From Culex pipiens pallens (Eukaryota > Arthropoda > Insecta > Diptera > Culicidae): a DNA stretch of 64,000 nucleotides. A model generated the notes under the pieces. The model did not search any database. It saw only the letters and a program-made list of their open reading frames with translations, and was not told the origin of the DNA. Within the stretch, counting starts at the first letter, position 1. Each line of letters begins with the position of its first letter. This document shows positions 54,913 to 64,000 of the stretch, in pieces. The stretch is from contig NC_068937.1 in the NCBI RefSeq assembly GCF_016801865.2, forward strand, positions 35,057,692 to 35,121,691, read 5' to 3'. The translations under genes were made by a program, and so were the position numbers.

Positions 54913-55558
54913 ATATATGAAGCGAGTTTTTGAAGTATGGTTGCATTCTTTGAGTTAATTTCATATTATACGAAGTTGTTTTTAACGATTTTTCATGGTT
55001 TCATTTATGGAATGATTTTATTTAAATTAAATAATTTTTACAGTGTAAAAGTGGTTGAAATTAAATAATATTTTATCATATTTAACACTCTTACGCCCTT
55101 ACGTGCTTCATAAATTTATAACTTCAAACTGTAATTTCAAGGGGTTTCCAGCATCAAGGATTACTGACCAGTCTAAATGGAATTACCAGGATTACTGGCA
55201 ATATGTCATGAATTACTTTGATTTCCCAGAATTACTTGGGATTTCCAGAAACCACGCAGAATTGCTCAAATTTATAAAAATAACTTGGAATTACTGCCTA
55301 GCTTCCAGCATATTGAGAATTGGATCGAATGACAGCTGTCAAATGCACAAAACCACGTGCTTGGCAATAATACGTTCATCCCGGGAATTCCCGGCACAAA
55401 ATTCCCGGGATTTTTATATGTTGTACGGGGAATTTCCGGAATTAAACAAAAATCATAATTTGGCCTGGAAATTACATTAGTATTACAATTAATAAGTTTA
55501 AACTTTTCTAAAATTTTACATAAATTGGTACCATTTTATTTGTTGTAAATTTTGTTTT
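54913..55558. other. AT-rich DNA with GGAATTAC-type degenerate repeats
   Basis: 55180-55300 has irregular copies of GGAATTACTGG/GAATTACTTGGG, also abundant at 57290-57745. 55380-55445 carries CCCGGGAATTCCCGG motifs of the hAT-like family at 4658-5926. The 141-codon plus frame here (55055-55480) is built from these repeats. Confidence 0.5.
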
Positions 55559-55560
55559 TA

Positions 55561-55982
55561 CACCCAAAATTCAGACTCGAGGGAACCGTTTCCTCAAAAT
55601 TTATTGAGAGTTCAAAGCCAAAATCGAAAGAATAATTCTACCAGCTCACCCATCATAACAAAAGTGTTCATTCGTTAATTGATACAATAAATCTCCAACA
55701 AGTGTAATACATCGATATCTGACCACTCCTTAGTCACCAAGCTGTGGTGGCCGAGGCAGTTAACGAATGACTTAACTTAGTCTGTCAAAGGTCTCTGGTT
55801 CGATTCCCGTAGTCGACACTTTTGGTTTTTTGTTTGACGGATGAACTTTTTTTGCAAATGAACCTCGAGAGAATAATTCTTTCGCCCATCTCAAGCTGTG
55901 TTCTCTGTGTCCGTGAATGGAACCACTATTCTCTCGACTCGAGGCCATTGTTCTCTCGGACGTTGCTGCCCAGTTTTGGGTG
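55561..55982 (+). mobile_element. TA-flanked TIR element carrying a tRNA-like sequence, copy 2
   Basis: It begins CACCCAAAATTCAGACTCGA after TA (55559-55560) and ends CCCAGTTTTGGGTG before TA (55983-55984). The ends are inverted for about 9 bp (CACCCAAAA), with weaker GAGGGAAC/GAGAGAAC similarity beyond. The middle holds a tRNA-like sequence with an A-box-like TGGCCGAGGCAGTT (about 55748-55761) and a B box GGTTCGATTCC (55798-55808), then T runs (55820-55831) and GACGGATGAACTTTTTTTGC. CGAGAGAATAATTCT-type motifs repeat in the right half. It is colinear with 21111-21449. Confidence 0.7.
55741..55816 (+). tRNA. tRNA-like sequence within TA-flanked element
   Basis: The A-box-like segment GTGGCCGAGGCAGTTAA resembles Ser/Leu-type tRNAs, with a partial stem GACT/AGTC in the anticodon region and a B box GGTTCGATTCC in a TCTGG-CCCG context. 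Acceptor pairing is lost, so no anticodon is assigned. T runs follow within 20 nt and could terminate Pol III. Confidence 0.45.
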
Positions 55983-56083
55983 TAGACATCTTAAACCAAT
56001 TTTCAAGCTGTTTTATTCATGTCATATAGAAATAAATAAAAAATAAATGTTTATAAGATACTTATTTAATTTGAATTAGAAAT

Positions 56084-57165
56084 GTGGTGCATATAAAATT
56101 CAAAGGACAACAGAGAACAGCAAAAATTTGTTTAACACTGGAACGCCCAACGCATGTCCACACAGACGCCCAAGGCTCCAAAAAAGTTGGAACGGTAACT
56201 TCAATTCGCTGGTTCTCGGGAATAACTCAACCAATCAAGATGATTCTTCTTTCCAGTGATTTGTTAGATGTTTAGATGATTATAGAACTTTGCAAAACTT
56301 AATTCGATCAAATCTGTAATTTTTGCGATCAAAAACATCGTTCCACCTTTTTTTAAAACGACTGTCGCCGCGGAATTTTGGCGTTTTTTTACACGCGAAA
56401 AAAAAAGTTGGAACGATGTTTTTGATCGCAAAAATTTCAGATTTGATCGAATTAAGTTCTGCAAAGTTCTATAATCATCTAAACATCTAACAAATCACTG
56501 GAAAGAAGAATCATCTTGATTGGTTGAGTTATGCCCGAGAACCAGCGAGTTGAAGTTACCGTTCCAACTTTTTTGGAGCCTTGGACGTTGGAATGTTAAG
56601 CTATCTAAAAACTGCTATCCTTGTTTAGATTGATATCAATAATATTGAGCTAATTCTATAAATTTAAAGCTTGAAAAACATAACAAATATAAAGAAAACA
56701 TAGATTTTATGACTTTTTCAAAAACAAAAAATAAATGAATATTTTTCCCGTTTTCCGGGAAACTCAAAACCTGGGAAAATTAGACGTCCTGCTTGGAAAT
56801 CATCGAACAATTGGGTAAATATCAACATCATTTTGAAAACTGATTTTGGCGTTTGAGTGCATTTAAAATTCAAAGCACAACAAAGAACAAAAAAAATCTT
56901 CAAAACTATCTAAAAGTGCTATCCCTGTTTAGATTGATTTTAATAGTATTGAGCTAATAGTTTGATTTTAAAAACATAACTAATATAAAGAAAACATAGA
57001 TTTTATGACGTTTTCAAAAATTTCCCGGGATAAAAAATATATTTTTTCCGTTTTCCGGTAAACTCAAAACCCGGGAAAATTGGACGCCCTACTTGGAAAT
57101 CATCGAATAATGTGGTAAACATCAACGTCAGTTTGACAACTGATTTTGACGTTTGAGTGTTTTTC
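56084..57165 (+). repeat. Tandem duplication, one copy split by a TTAA foldback
   Basis: Unit blocks: TGCATWTAAAATTCAAAGSA (56088, 56858), GAACARCAAAAAT, CTATCTAAAA-CTGCTATCC (56601, 56908), AAAGAAAACATAGATTTTATGA (56691, 56990), CCGTTTTCCGG and GGGAAAATTRGACG (56749-56790, 57048-57090), CTTGGAAATCATCGAA (56794, 57093). Copy 1 is interrupted by the element at 56136-56595 and copy 2 is not. Each copy carries the remains of a hAT-like end (GGGAAAATTGGACGCCCTA). Confidence 0.75.
56136..56595. mobile_element. TTAA-flanked foldback MITE, 460 bp
   Basis: Arms of ~200 bp are almost perfect mirror images: CAAGGCTCCAAAAAAGTTGG, TCTCGGG-ATAACTCAACCAA, GATTCTTCTTTCCAGTGATT, GATGTTTAGATGATTATAGA, GCGATCAAAAACATCGTTCC, around a centre near 56357-56400. 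TTAA borders at 56132-56135 and 56596-56599 suggest a piggyBac-type target. The termini CACTGGAACGCCCA and CATTCCAACGTCCA match at 10 of 14. The left arm has an extra ~17 bp (ACGCATGTCCACACAG). A decayed relative lies at 7330-7620. Confidence 0.8.
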
Positions 57166-57289
57166 ATCCGAATACATTTGAATTAGAGAGCATCCAAATT
57201 GGCGGACATTTCGAATCCGCTCTGTACTTCTTCAACCATAGAAAGCATCAAGGAAAAGCAAAATGCATTTTGCCGATGTACCTTTAAAG

Positions 57290-57745
57290 AATTACTAGTA
57301 GTTACTTGAATTAATGGGAAATACACGAATTACTGAGTAACTATGGAATTACTCGAATTACTACGGAATTACTAGGTAATTCCAGAATTACAGGAATTAC
57401 TGCAGAATTGCGGAGTAATTCTGGAATTACTGAATTACTTACTCAAAATCCGAATGATCCCGTACTAGCTGTAACTTTGGTTTCATACATGAAAATTAAT
57501 AGGCAATAAAATAAAATTAATAGGCAATAAATAGAATTATAAAAGGTTTATCGAAATTATCTTTTTAACAGATATTTTTTATTGTTTTATTTTTTTCTGA
57601 AGTATGTTTTCACAAACAAGAATCATGGAATTACCAGGATTACTGGGATTATTAGGAATTACCAGGATTACTCTGGAATTACTCAGTAAATTCGGAATTA
57701 CAGAATTACTTGCTCAAATTCCAAGTAATTCCGGATTAGTGACCA
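57290..57745 (+). repeat. Degenerate GGAATTACT repeats
   Basis: Two clusters (57290-57440 and 57625-57735) of irregular 10-14-bp units such as GGAATTACTCG, GGATTACTGG and TAATTCCAG on both strands. They probably mark eroded ends of a MITE that also occurs at 55180-55300. Between them lies AT-rich DNA. Confidence 0.65.
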
Positions 57746-57995
57746 GTCTGAAACGATGCTGGAAACGAATCTATGACATTTCCTCGAAACCCATATTACC
57801 GAAGGGACATTTCCCAGATTGCCACTTCCCCGAAAAGACACTTCCCCTAATAGTCATTTCCCCGAATCCCATTTACCCGAATTTCCCATTTCCCCTAATC
57901 GTCCACATCCCCGAAAGTCATTTTCCCGAATAGGCCACAATCCCGAATGCCACTTACCCGATTAGTCATATCCCTGAATAGTCATTTCCCTGAAT

Positions 57996-58097
57996 GCCAT
58001 TTCCCCGAACGCGGTCAAGCGGAAATGCCCGGTGCCCCGGAGCGCGCGCGCTCCTGGGCACCGGGCATTTCCGCTTGACCGCGTTCGGGGAAATAGC
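57996..58097. repeat. 102-bp near-perfect palindrome
   Basis: Centred between 58046 and 58047. 49 of 51 base pairs match; the mismatches are 57998/58095 and 58038/58055. The innermost part is GGAGCGCGCGCGCTCC. The sequence is much GC-richer than anything within several kb and has no loop, so it could extrude as a cruciform. The outer part contains the TTTCCCCGAA unit of the surrounding array. Confidence 0.97.
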
Positions 58098-58546
58098 ATT
58101 TTATAAGAAAAAAAATGATGGCAATTTTTATCACATCAAACCACATATAATATTTCTTGAAAGGTTCGTATTGGCCTTGAATGATCAACATTCTTTTTGG
58201 ATTCACTCAGAACAGACGTAGCATTTTAGGGGGGAAAGAGTGTTGAAAGGTTTGGTACTATTCATTCATATACAATGAATATTGTTACAGACTTTTTGTT
58301 ATATATTCTCGAACCAAATACTTTTTACTTATAGATATCATAATAATAATGTAATAGAAGTTTTGTTATTTTTTATGATTCAGAAAACATACCGTGCGAT
58401 TTTCGTAGTACAGAACCCCGTTCACACTGATCATTTTATTCACATTGCTAGTTTTGGATTTGGCGAAAAGTATAATCAACAAAAACTTTAAATAAAATTT
58501 GTACCAGCCTGAACCTATTTGTTCGATTTTTGGGTTCTTGAACACA

Positions 58547-58657
58547 CAACAACTCGATTATCCGAAGGCCTCGGAAAAATTTCACTTCGGATAATCGAAC
58601 TTCGGATAATCGAAACTTCGGATAATCGAGGCTTCGGATAATCGAGTCTGGACTGTA
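58547..58657. repeat. CTTCGGATAATCGA repeat cluster
   Basis: Four direct copies of CTTCGGATAATCGA (58585-58650) and one inverted copy TCGATTATCCGAAG (58556-58569), separated by GCCTCGGAAAAATTTCA, the same loop as at 10690-10707. The block ends GAGTCTGGACTGTA, whose complement TACAGTCCAGACTCGATTAT looks like a Tc1/mariner or pogo-type terminus. No matching left end was found. Confidence 0.75.
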
Positions 58658-58659
58658 AT

Positions 58660-58960
58660 TGGGTCCTAAAATTAAGCTGATATTAGTGTTCACAATGATA
58701 AAGCTTATTTTTAAAGTACAATGACCCTTTTAACGACCGCAAAGGATTTAACATGGATTTTTAATTCAATTTTCAAAAATTCACTTCCCGGCCCTTCTTG
58801 GCAGAAATGCTCCTACTTGACAGCTCGTTCCAAGGGGACCATAGTTGATCCATCGAAAAAATGTTGTCTTGTTAATAACTTTTTTTTTGCATAAATAAAA
58901 AAACGTCATCAGAAATGGTTTTTAATCGTGTTCCTTACCGTTGTTCAAAAAAATTGACAA
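58660..58960 (+). repeat. Dispersed repeat, paired with 21632-21955
   Basis: Shares ATTGGGTCCTAAAATTA, TTGACAGCTCGTTCCAAGGG, ACCATAGTTGATCCATCG, AAATGGTTTTTAATCGTG with 21632-21955 in the same orientation. Class unknown. Confidence 0.75.
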
Positions 58961-59351
58961 AGGGCTTTACTACCCAATTTACAACATTTAATCAACAGAA
59001 TACCCGAAAAAGCTGTTTGTTCGGTAAAATTGAAAGAGAAAATAACTGTTAGTCATGGAAAAAGGCTTTAGCGAAAATAAAGATTAGGGAATATGAAAAT
59101 TCGGGAAAATTTAAATTTAAATAAACGGCAATTAGCGTAAGTGTCACATCGGGGAAATGGCCGATTAGGGGAAATGGCATTCGGGGATATAGCCGATTAG
59201 GGGAAATGATATTCGGGGAAATGGCATTCGGGGATGTGGCTGATTAGGGGAAGTGGTATTCGGGGATGTGGCCAATTAGGGGAAATGATTTTCGGGGAAA
59301 TGGCATTCGGGGAAATGTCATTCGGGGAAATGAGCTAGACCCGCTGGAAAC

Positions 59352-61060
59352 CCCTTTTGAAAATTCTCAACCCCTTTTGAAAAATGTATTTAAATCAATT
59401 AAATTTTCATCCAATTTGGTAAAAGTAATCAAAATTGTTGAACAAATCTCACATTTAACCTTGGCCGGAAGAGGAAAATATCTTATTTTCAAATTATATA
59501 ACAAAAAATTCTTTTAATTAAGTTGTCAAAAATAAAATAGTTAATATTCATTCCATAATAGCGTAATTTCTGTAAGCAAAAAATATTCTTAGTTCAAAAA
59601 TAAATATTATCTGCTTTAAACTTTGACATGAAATTTACAGAAAAACTGGTTAGTTCAATGTGAACAGTAGATTGAAATGAATAAAATTAATCAGGTTTTC
59701 TAATTATTATTTTTTGTATAATTTTAAACATTGGTACCAAAAGGTAGGAAAATGTATACTTCCGCTTGTATTTCAGGAATTCCCGGGAAATTTACAAATT
59801 TCCCGGGAATCGGGAAATATTTTTTCCGGGAAATCCCGGGAATTCCCGGGATTCTTTTTCTCGGGACGGGAAATTGGACGCTCTAGCCAGCGGAAATGTA
59901 GAGATTTTTAAACTGTAATCATTCCTTAAGCTTTTTGTTATATCTTTTTTACTTTCGTTTAGTTTTAAATTTTTATATTATCATTGGCCTGGACCTGAGC
60001 CTGGTTTCAAAAACTTTAAATGAAGTTTGTATTGACCGAAATTGAAATTTTAATTTAGAAAAAAACATTTTCCATTCATTCAAAACTAAATCAATACTGC
60101 AAAGTTAACAGTGCTAACTAGTTCCCACGTGACTCGTCACCTCACTCACCTGACCGTCACTTTCAATCGCGATCTGCGGCCAACGTCGACCAACGCGGGT
60201 GCACTTAAATTGCGCCAAATTGAAAAATAATCAAACCAGTTGATTGGTTCAATCCCACAGCCACCGCGGATAGCTGCACTCTCCCCCCAAAAATTCATTT
60301 CGGTAGTAATAAAAAGACCAAACGGGAAATCGGGTCCACCACCAGGGAATGCGCGCCGCCCACGAAATCGATTCATCAATCAGCCGTCGACGGTTTGTGG
60401 TTTTTAGAGGAGTACCATTTGCGAGCGCACGTGTCCACCGAGGATGTCAACTCGTTGGTGAGGTTGACAACAGATGGTGATTTTGTGCAGAATGTGAGTC
60501 TCGGAAAAGCTGGTCTTGCCATGTTATTTAAAATCCGATGGAGAGTGTCTTAGCTAAATGGTTGCGTTCAACAGCATTGCAAGGACACAAACCAAGAGAG
60601 GTTGACAATTTCCTCAAGTCTACTTGGAAAAAAGCCTCACCTATCTTCAGCCTTTATGACTGAATTCCAGCACGCGTTTTGGCATTTTGGGGTTTGGCAG
60701 ACCGCCGCGCGCGGATGATGACGGAACGATGGATGGTCGGTGACGCTGGGCGAGATAAAAATTTAATCAATCTCTCTTATTTTTATGATTTTATGGCACA
60801 TCGTTTGACGGTGGCGACGCGAGCACGCGTCCCCCCGGTGGGCGACGTCAGCTGGGAGGTAACATTTTTTTGTGGTTATTGGACGACAAGGACGTGGACG
60901 GAAATTCGCGTTGGGTAATAAGTAATAAACGGTTTATGGCAGTTAGCTTTGGTGGGGCCGAAGGGAGGTTTTAGGGCAATTCACGTGGAGACGCCTGGTC
61001 GAAGAGCTTGAAGCTGGTGACCTCGAGATGGGGAATTTGGTCGAATTACAACATACTAAG
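59352..61060. other. Mixed DNA: hAT-like end and GC-richer unique block
   Basis: 59766-59886 carries CCCGGGAAATTTAC-type motifs and the right terminus GGGAAATTGGACGCTCTA of the family at 4658-5926, without a left end. 60120-61030 is GC-richer, unique-looking, with short frames only (60146-60379 minus, 60679-60918 plus) and no recognisable protein. Confidence 0.45.
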
Positions 61061-61064
61061 CCGA

Positions 61065-61300
61065 GGAATTGTGTCACATTCATAAAAGACTTACTTAACT
61101 CACCTATTCGGTTGAGGCCTTCCTCACTTCAAACCAATAATGGGTCACAAGATAGATTCGGACATACTTTTTTATCTGAGATCCGGCTTCGAAAAAGAAC
61201 ATTAATATCATTTAAGCAATTATTACTTTAGACAGTGTTGCCAGAGATTGAAATTATCAGATTCTGTGAAAAGTTCTTTTGAATACCTGTTCAACTATGT
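61065..61300 (+). repeat. Family B fragment
   Basis: GGCCTTCCTCACTTC, GGTCACAAGATAGATTCGGA, ATCTGAGATCCGGCTTC and a following AGATTCTGTGAAAAGTTCTT segment parallel 27585-27870. Confidence 0.55.
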
Positions 61301-61371
61301 GCAATATAGTTTATTTGTATTAATTACTGGTCACTTATCTAACTTCCGTCTTTATAGAAAAACACATTTTT

Positions 61372-63441
61372 ATTAGCCTGTCCCATTTTGAGGTCATGTC
61401 GAGGAATTTTAGGTTCTCACTTCTTAAATTATAGATTATGATTAGGGTTAGTGAAATTTCACGATTTCGCGGACAGCGTGAAATTCGCGAAATTTGGCTT
61501 TTTCCGCGAAATCCCGTGAAATTTTATGTTTGTGTGAAAATGTAACAATTTTTCTCAAAATAATTTATCAAACTCAAAAAGAAATAAAAAAAAATCTTAT
61601 GAACTACTGTAGAATTAGGCGAGTGAATACCCTGGCTTAATTACAAGTATAGGGTTTAGTGGTTTTTGACGATTTCGTGAAATTTATCAATTTTCTCAAA
61701 TCATTTTTTGAAATAACAACTTAATAAATATTTCATCCAAAAAGACTATTTAATTAAATTTTATTAGTTTTCAATTTAAAAGCTTTAATAAATATGTATG
61801 TCAAATTGATTTTTGTTATAAACTAACTAAATTTAGTAACATTTTCATTCGCTGTATTAAAACTTTTACTGCAATGAATCAAGCATTGTTTTATTCAAAA
61901 TAAAATGAAGAGTACATTTTAAAAACATATAAAAAATTTTTTGGGCTTGCTTAATTTTAACGTTTATTTGGATGGATGATTCCCGTGAAAGTTAAAACAT
62001 ACTACTTTTTTGTTTTCTTTTCTCATTTAGAATAAATTACGGTTTTGTTAAAAATAATATTATATTTGCAAATTGATTTTAAATTTAGTATTTGAAAAGT
62101 GAGTTGAAACCGTTAAAAAAATATGTTTTATGGGCTTAATTTCACAGAAAATTCAATTCATTTTACTCATTTTCACTGGACAAGATTGTTAAATCTTGCT
62201 TTGATATGAAGTTCAATAAAATTCAAAATGATATAACAGAAGCAAATTAGCGAAAACATTTTAGCTTTACTAGTCGAATATTGAAAGAGCAGTTCAGCAA
62301 ATGAGAATAAGCGTATCTTCGTTTTTATTTCAAAATATATAGTATGGAGCCCATCCATAAACCAGGAGGATTTTTTTTTGTGTCGCATTCAAATTTAGTG
62401 AAGATTTTTATAGTTTATTGAAGAATAATATATAATGAAGCATAAAAAGTAGTTTCTGTGATTTAAACACCGGATATTCAGAGTTATTTTAACATTTTTC
62501 AAGTTCCGCGAAATTTGCGTGAAATTTGGTGTTTTGAAATTGAGGTCCCCGTGAAATTTGCAATTTTCGAGCGTGAAAAATCACTAAGCCTAATTATGAT
62601 GTTATAAACAATGTTTCTTAGACAAGAAAAAATAATAAAATACTTTCTCGCACCCCCTAGTCGATTTACTGAAAAAAGTCACTTTTTCGAACAAATTTTC
62701 TAAAATCGCTTGGAATCAATACAAAAACCGTTCCAATCAGGTGTGTATTTTCTTCAAACGATAAGTTTTTGTCGATAGATTGAGATGCACTATCAATACT
62801 GGACCAAAATTTAAGTTTTTGGACCCTCCCAGGCGGATTAATGTCGAAATAAACGTAGTTTTTTGAATATTTTTTTTAGGAAATCCTCAATTAATTTAGG
62901 GTAGCCAATTTTTCTCGGTAAAGCCAATAAATGCACCTTATAGTAAACTTCAAGGCGAACATTTTTCCCTCCATGAAAATGCAATTTTGACACTCCAGAG
63001 CCGAGATTTTTGAGTTTTAGTGAGAAAAAAAAGTGCCAATTTTCAAAATTTCTCAGAATTAAGAAGCAGGTATTGGTTTCATTGGGAAAAATAGATTTCC
63101 CTCAATGAAATGAGCATTTCTGACAAAATTTTCGACAAATTGCGACTTTTTCGACATAAATTCGCCTGTGAGGGTCCAAAAACTTCAATTTTGATCCAAT
63201 ATTGATAGTGCATCTTAAACTATGGACAAAAACTTATCGTTTGTAGAAAATACACACCAATTTTTGTATTGAAAATATGTTCAAAAAACTGACTTTTTTC
63301 AGTAAATTGAAGAGGGGATGCGAGAAAGTATTTTATATTTTTTCTTGTCTAAGAAAATATTGTTCAAAACATCATAATCTATCATTTAAGAAGTGAGCAC
63401 CCAAAATTCCTCGACATGACCTCAAAATAGGACAGGCTAAT
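61372..63441. mobile_element. Foldback element (family G), left arm split by a hAT-like MITE
   Basis: Ends ATTAGCCTGTCCCATTTTGA (left) and complement at ~63441. Arms mirror through GAGGTCATGTCGAGGAATTT, CTCACTTCTTAAAT, ATAGATTATGAT, CTTAGACAAGAAAAAATA, AAATACTTTCTCGCA, GTCACTTTTTCGAACA, ACAAACGATAAGTTTTTGTC, GATGCACTATCAATA and TTTTTGGACCCTC. The left arm is interrupted between 61442 and 62593. Net length is about 0.9 kb. Non-coding. Confidence 0.85.
61443..62592. mobile_element. hAT-like MITE nested in a foldback, 1150 bp
   Basis: An exact 8-bp target duplication ATTATGAT (61435-61442 and 62593-62600) flanks TIRs TAGGGTTAGTGAAATTTCAC and complement TAGGCTTAGTGATTTTTCAC (17 of 20). An 8-bp duplication with TIRs starting TAGG is characteristic of hAT. 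Subterminal CGCGAAATT/CGTGAAATTT motifs repeat near both ends. A CCATCCATAAACC fragment lies inside at 62350. No transposase frame. It interrupts the foldback, so it is the younger insertion. Confidence 0.9.
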
Positions 63442-63802
63442 TTCTATACATAAATTTTAAACTACTTATCGAAACATCAAACAATTCAGTGACAATGTAT
63501 GAGAAACTAGTGTGGAAACGGTAATTGATTTTTTCAGCAACAATTTGTTTCCATTTTAGGTCCCAAACAATTCCACAAAATTTGGGAAATTACTATATAA
63601 GCAATTCTCCTAGAATTATAAAAATGATTTTATTTGTGATTTATGTGGACTATTAAAATAAACAGATACCCGGTGGTTGCTGATTCCAAAACTGATATTT
63701 TTTAATTTTAGTTTTTTTATAATATTTTTAAGGGGATAAAACTCCGCAATTTTTTAGCAATAACAAAGTAGGGAAAACAAGTTTTGAACCGGTTTATGAT
63801 AG
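63442..63802. other. AT-rich DNA, no gene
   Basis: No feature recognised up to the sequence gap. Confidence 0.4.
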
Positions 63803-63902
63803 NNNNNNNNNNNNNNNNNNNNNNNNNNNNNNNNNNNNNNNNNNNNNNNNNNNNNNNNNNNNNNNNNNNNNNNNNNNNNNNNNNNNNNNNNNNNNNNNNN
63901 NN
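63803..63902. other. Assembly gap (100 N)
   Basis: Exactly 100 N, the usual placeholder for a gap of unknown size between contigs. Sequence continuity to 63903-64000 is therefore not shown. Confidence 0.99.
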
Positions 63903-64000
63903 GTATTTGTACTACATGACTATAGTTCGGTAAAATGGGAACCACGAACAATGTGTTCAAATTCCATGGTAAGTTGGTACGTGGCTACCAAATTCATAAA

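Larger units (their letters stand above)
57767..59342. mobile_element. hAT-like composite element with inverted minisatellite arms
   Basis: It is flanked by the direct repeat GCTGGAAAC (57758-57766 and 59343-59351), an 8-9-bp duplication as in hAT insertions. Termini GAATCTATGACATTTCCTCG and complement GGGTCTAGCTCATTTCCCCG match at 14 of 20. The left arm (57780-58000) is an array of ~18-20-bp units of the form CATTTCCCCGAATGC. The right arm (59140-59335) is the same array inverted (GGGGAAATGGCATTC). Between are a 102-bp palindrome, a TCGGATAATCGA repeat block and a dispersed repeat. No transposase frame. Confidence 0.65.

Noticed and set aside
63754..63960. Frame crossing the N gap
   Set aside because: Half of it is undetermined sequence of unknown true length.

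Overview
This window looks like non-coding chromosomal DNA from an insect, most likely a culicine mosquito (Culex or a near relative). That is an inference from AT-rich sequence, a Jockey-type LINE ORF1, tRNA-headed retroposons, and many short transposons and foldback elements of kinds I associate with Culex. I could not run a database search. I find no convincing host protein gene. The only recognisable coding sequence is a frameshifted LINE ORF1 on the minus strand (9079-10433). A 100-base N gap lies at 63803-63902.

Layout. 1-8.8 kb: AT-rich DNA with a dispersed repeat called family A here, a hAT-like element (4658-5926) and small inverted repeats. 8.8-10.6 kb: an ORF1-only LINE with 15-bp target duplications. 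10.7-14.7 kb: family A again, a TA-flanked MITE and a GC-richer unique block. 14.7-15.7 kb: a 7-bp and an 8-bp satellite joined end to end. 16.6-20.7 kb: a TTAA-flanked MITE, a ~700-bp tandem duplication and a long tRNA-headed retroposon with 22-bp target duplications and a nested MITE. 21-22.7 kb: a TA-flanked element carrying a tRNA-like sequence, and a SINE. 25.8-27.2 kb: a large family A palindrome. 29.3-33.2 kb: almost 4 kb of 8-bp and then 9-bp satellite. 34.7-37.6 kb: family A and two more MITEs. 39.3-40.2 kb: two abutting hexanucleotide arrays. 41.5-42.2 kb: a MITE with perfect 27-bp inverted repeats. 45.9-46.8 kb: a CpG-richer block with several CRE-like TGACGT motifs. 48.3-54.9 kb: two copies of one foldback family, one of them split by two later insertions. 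55.5-59.3 kb: a second tRNA-bearing TA element, a duplicated segment split by a TTAA element, and a hAT-like element with inverted minisatellite arms and a 102-bp near-perfect palindrome. 61.4-63.4 kb: a third foldback family split by a hAT-like MITE with an 8-bp target duplication.

The elements form no pathway. They make an insertion stratigraphy: target duplications, paralogous empty sites and split repeats let the order of several events be read directly. The observations I rate most interesting are the two TA-flanked inverted-repeat elements that carry a tRNA-like (Pol III-type) sequence, the ORF1-only LINE, the 102-bp palindrome, and the habit of satellites to occur as abutting pairs of related units.
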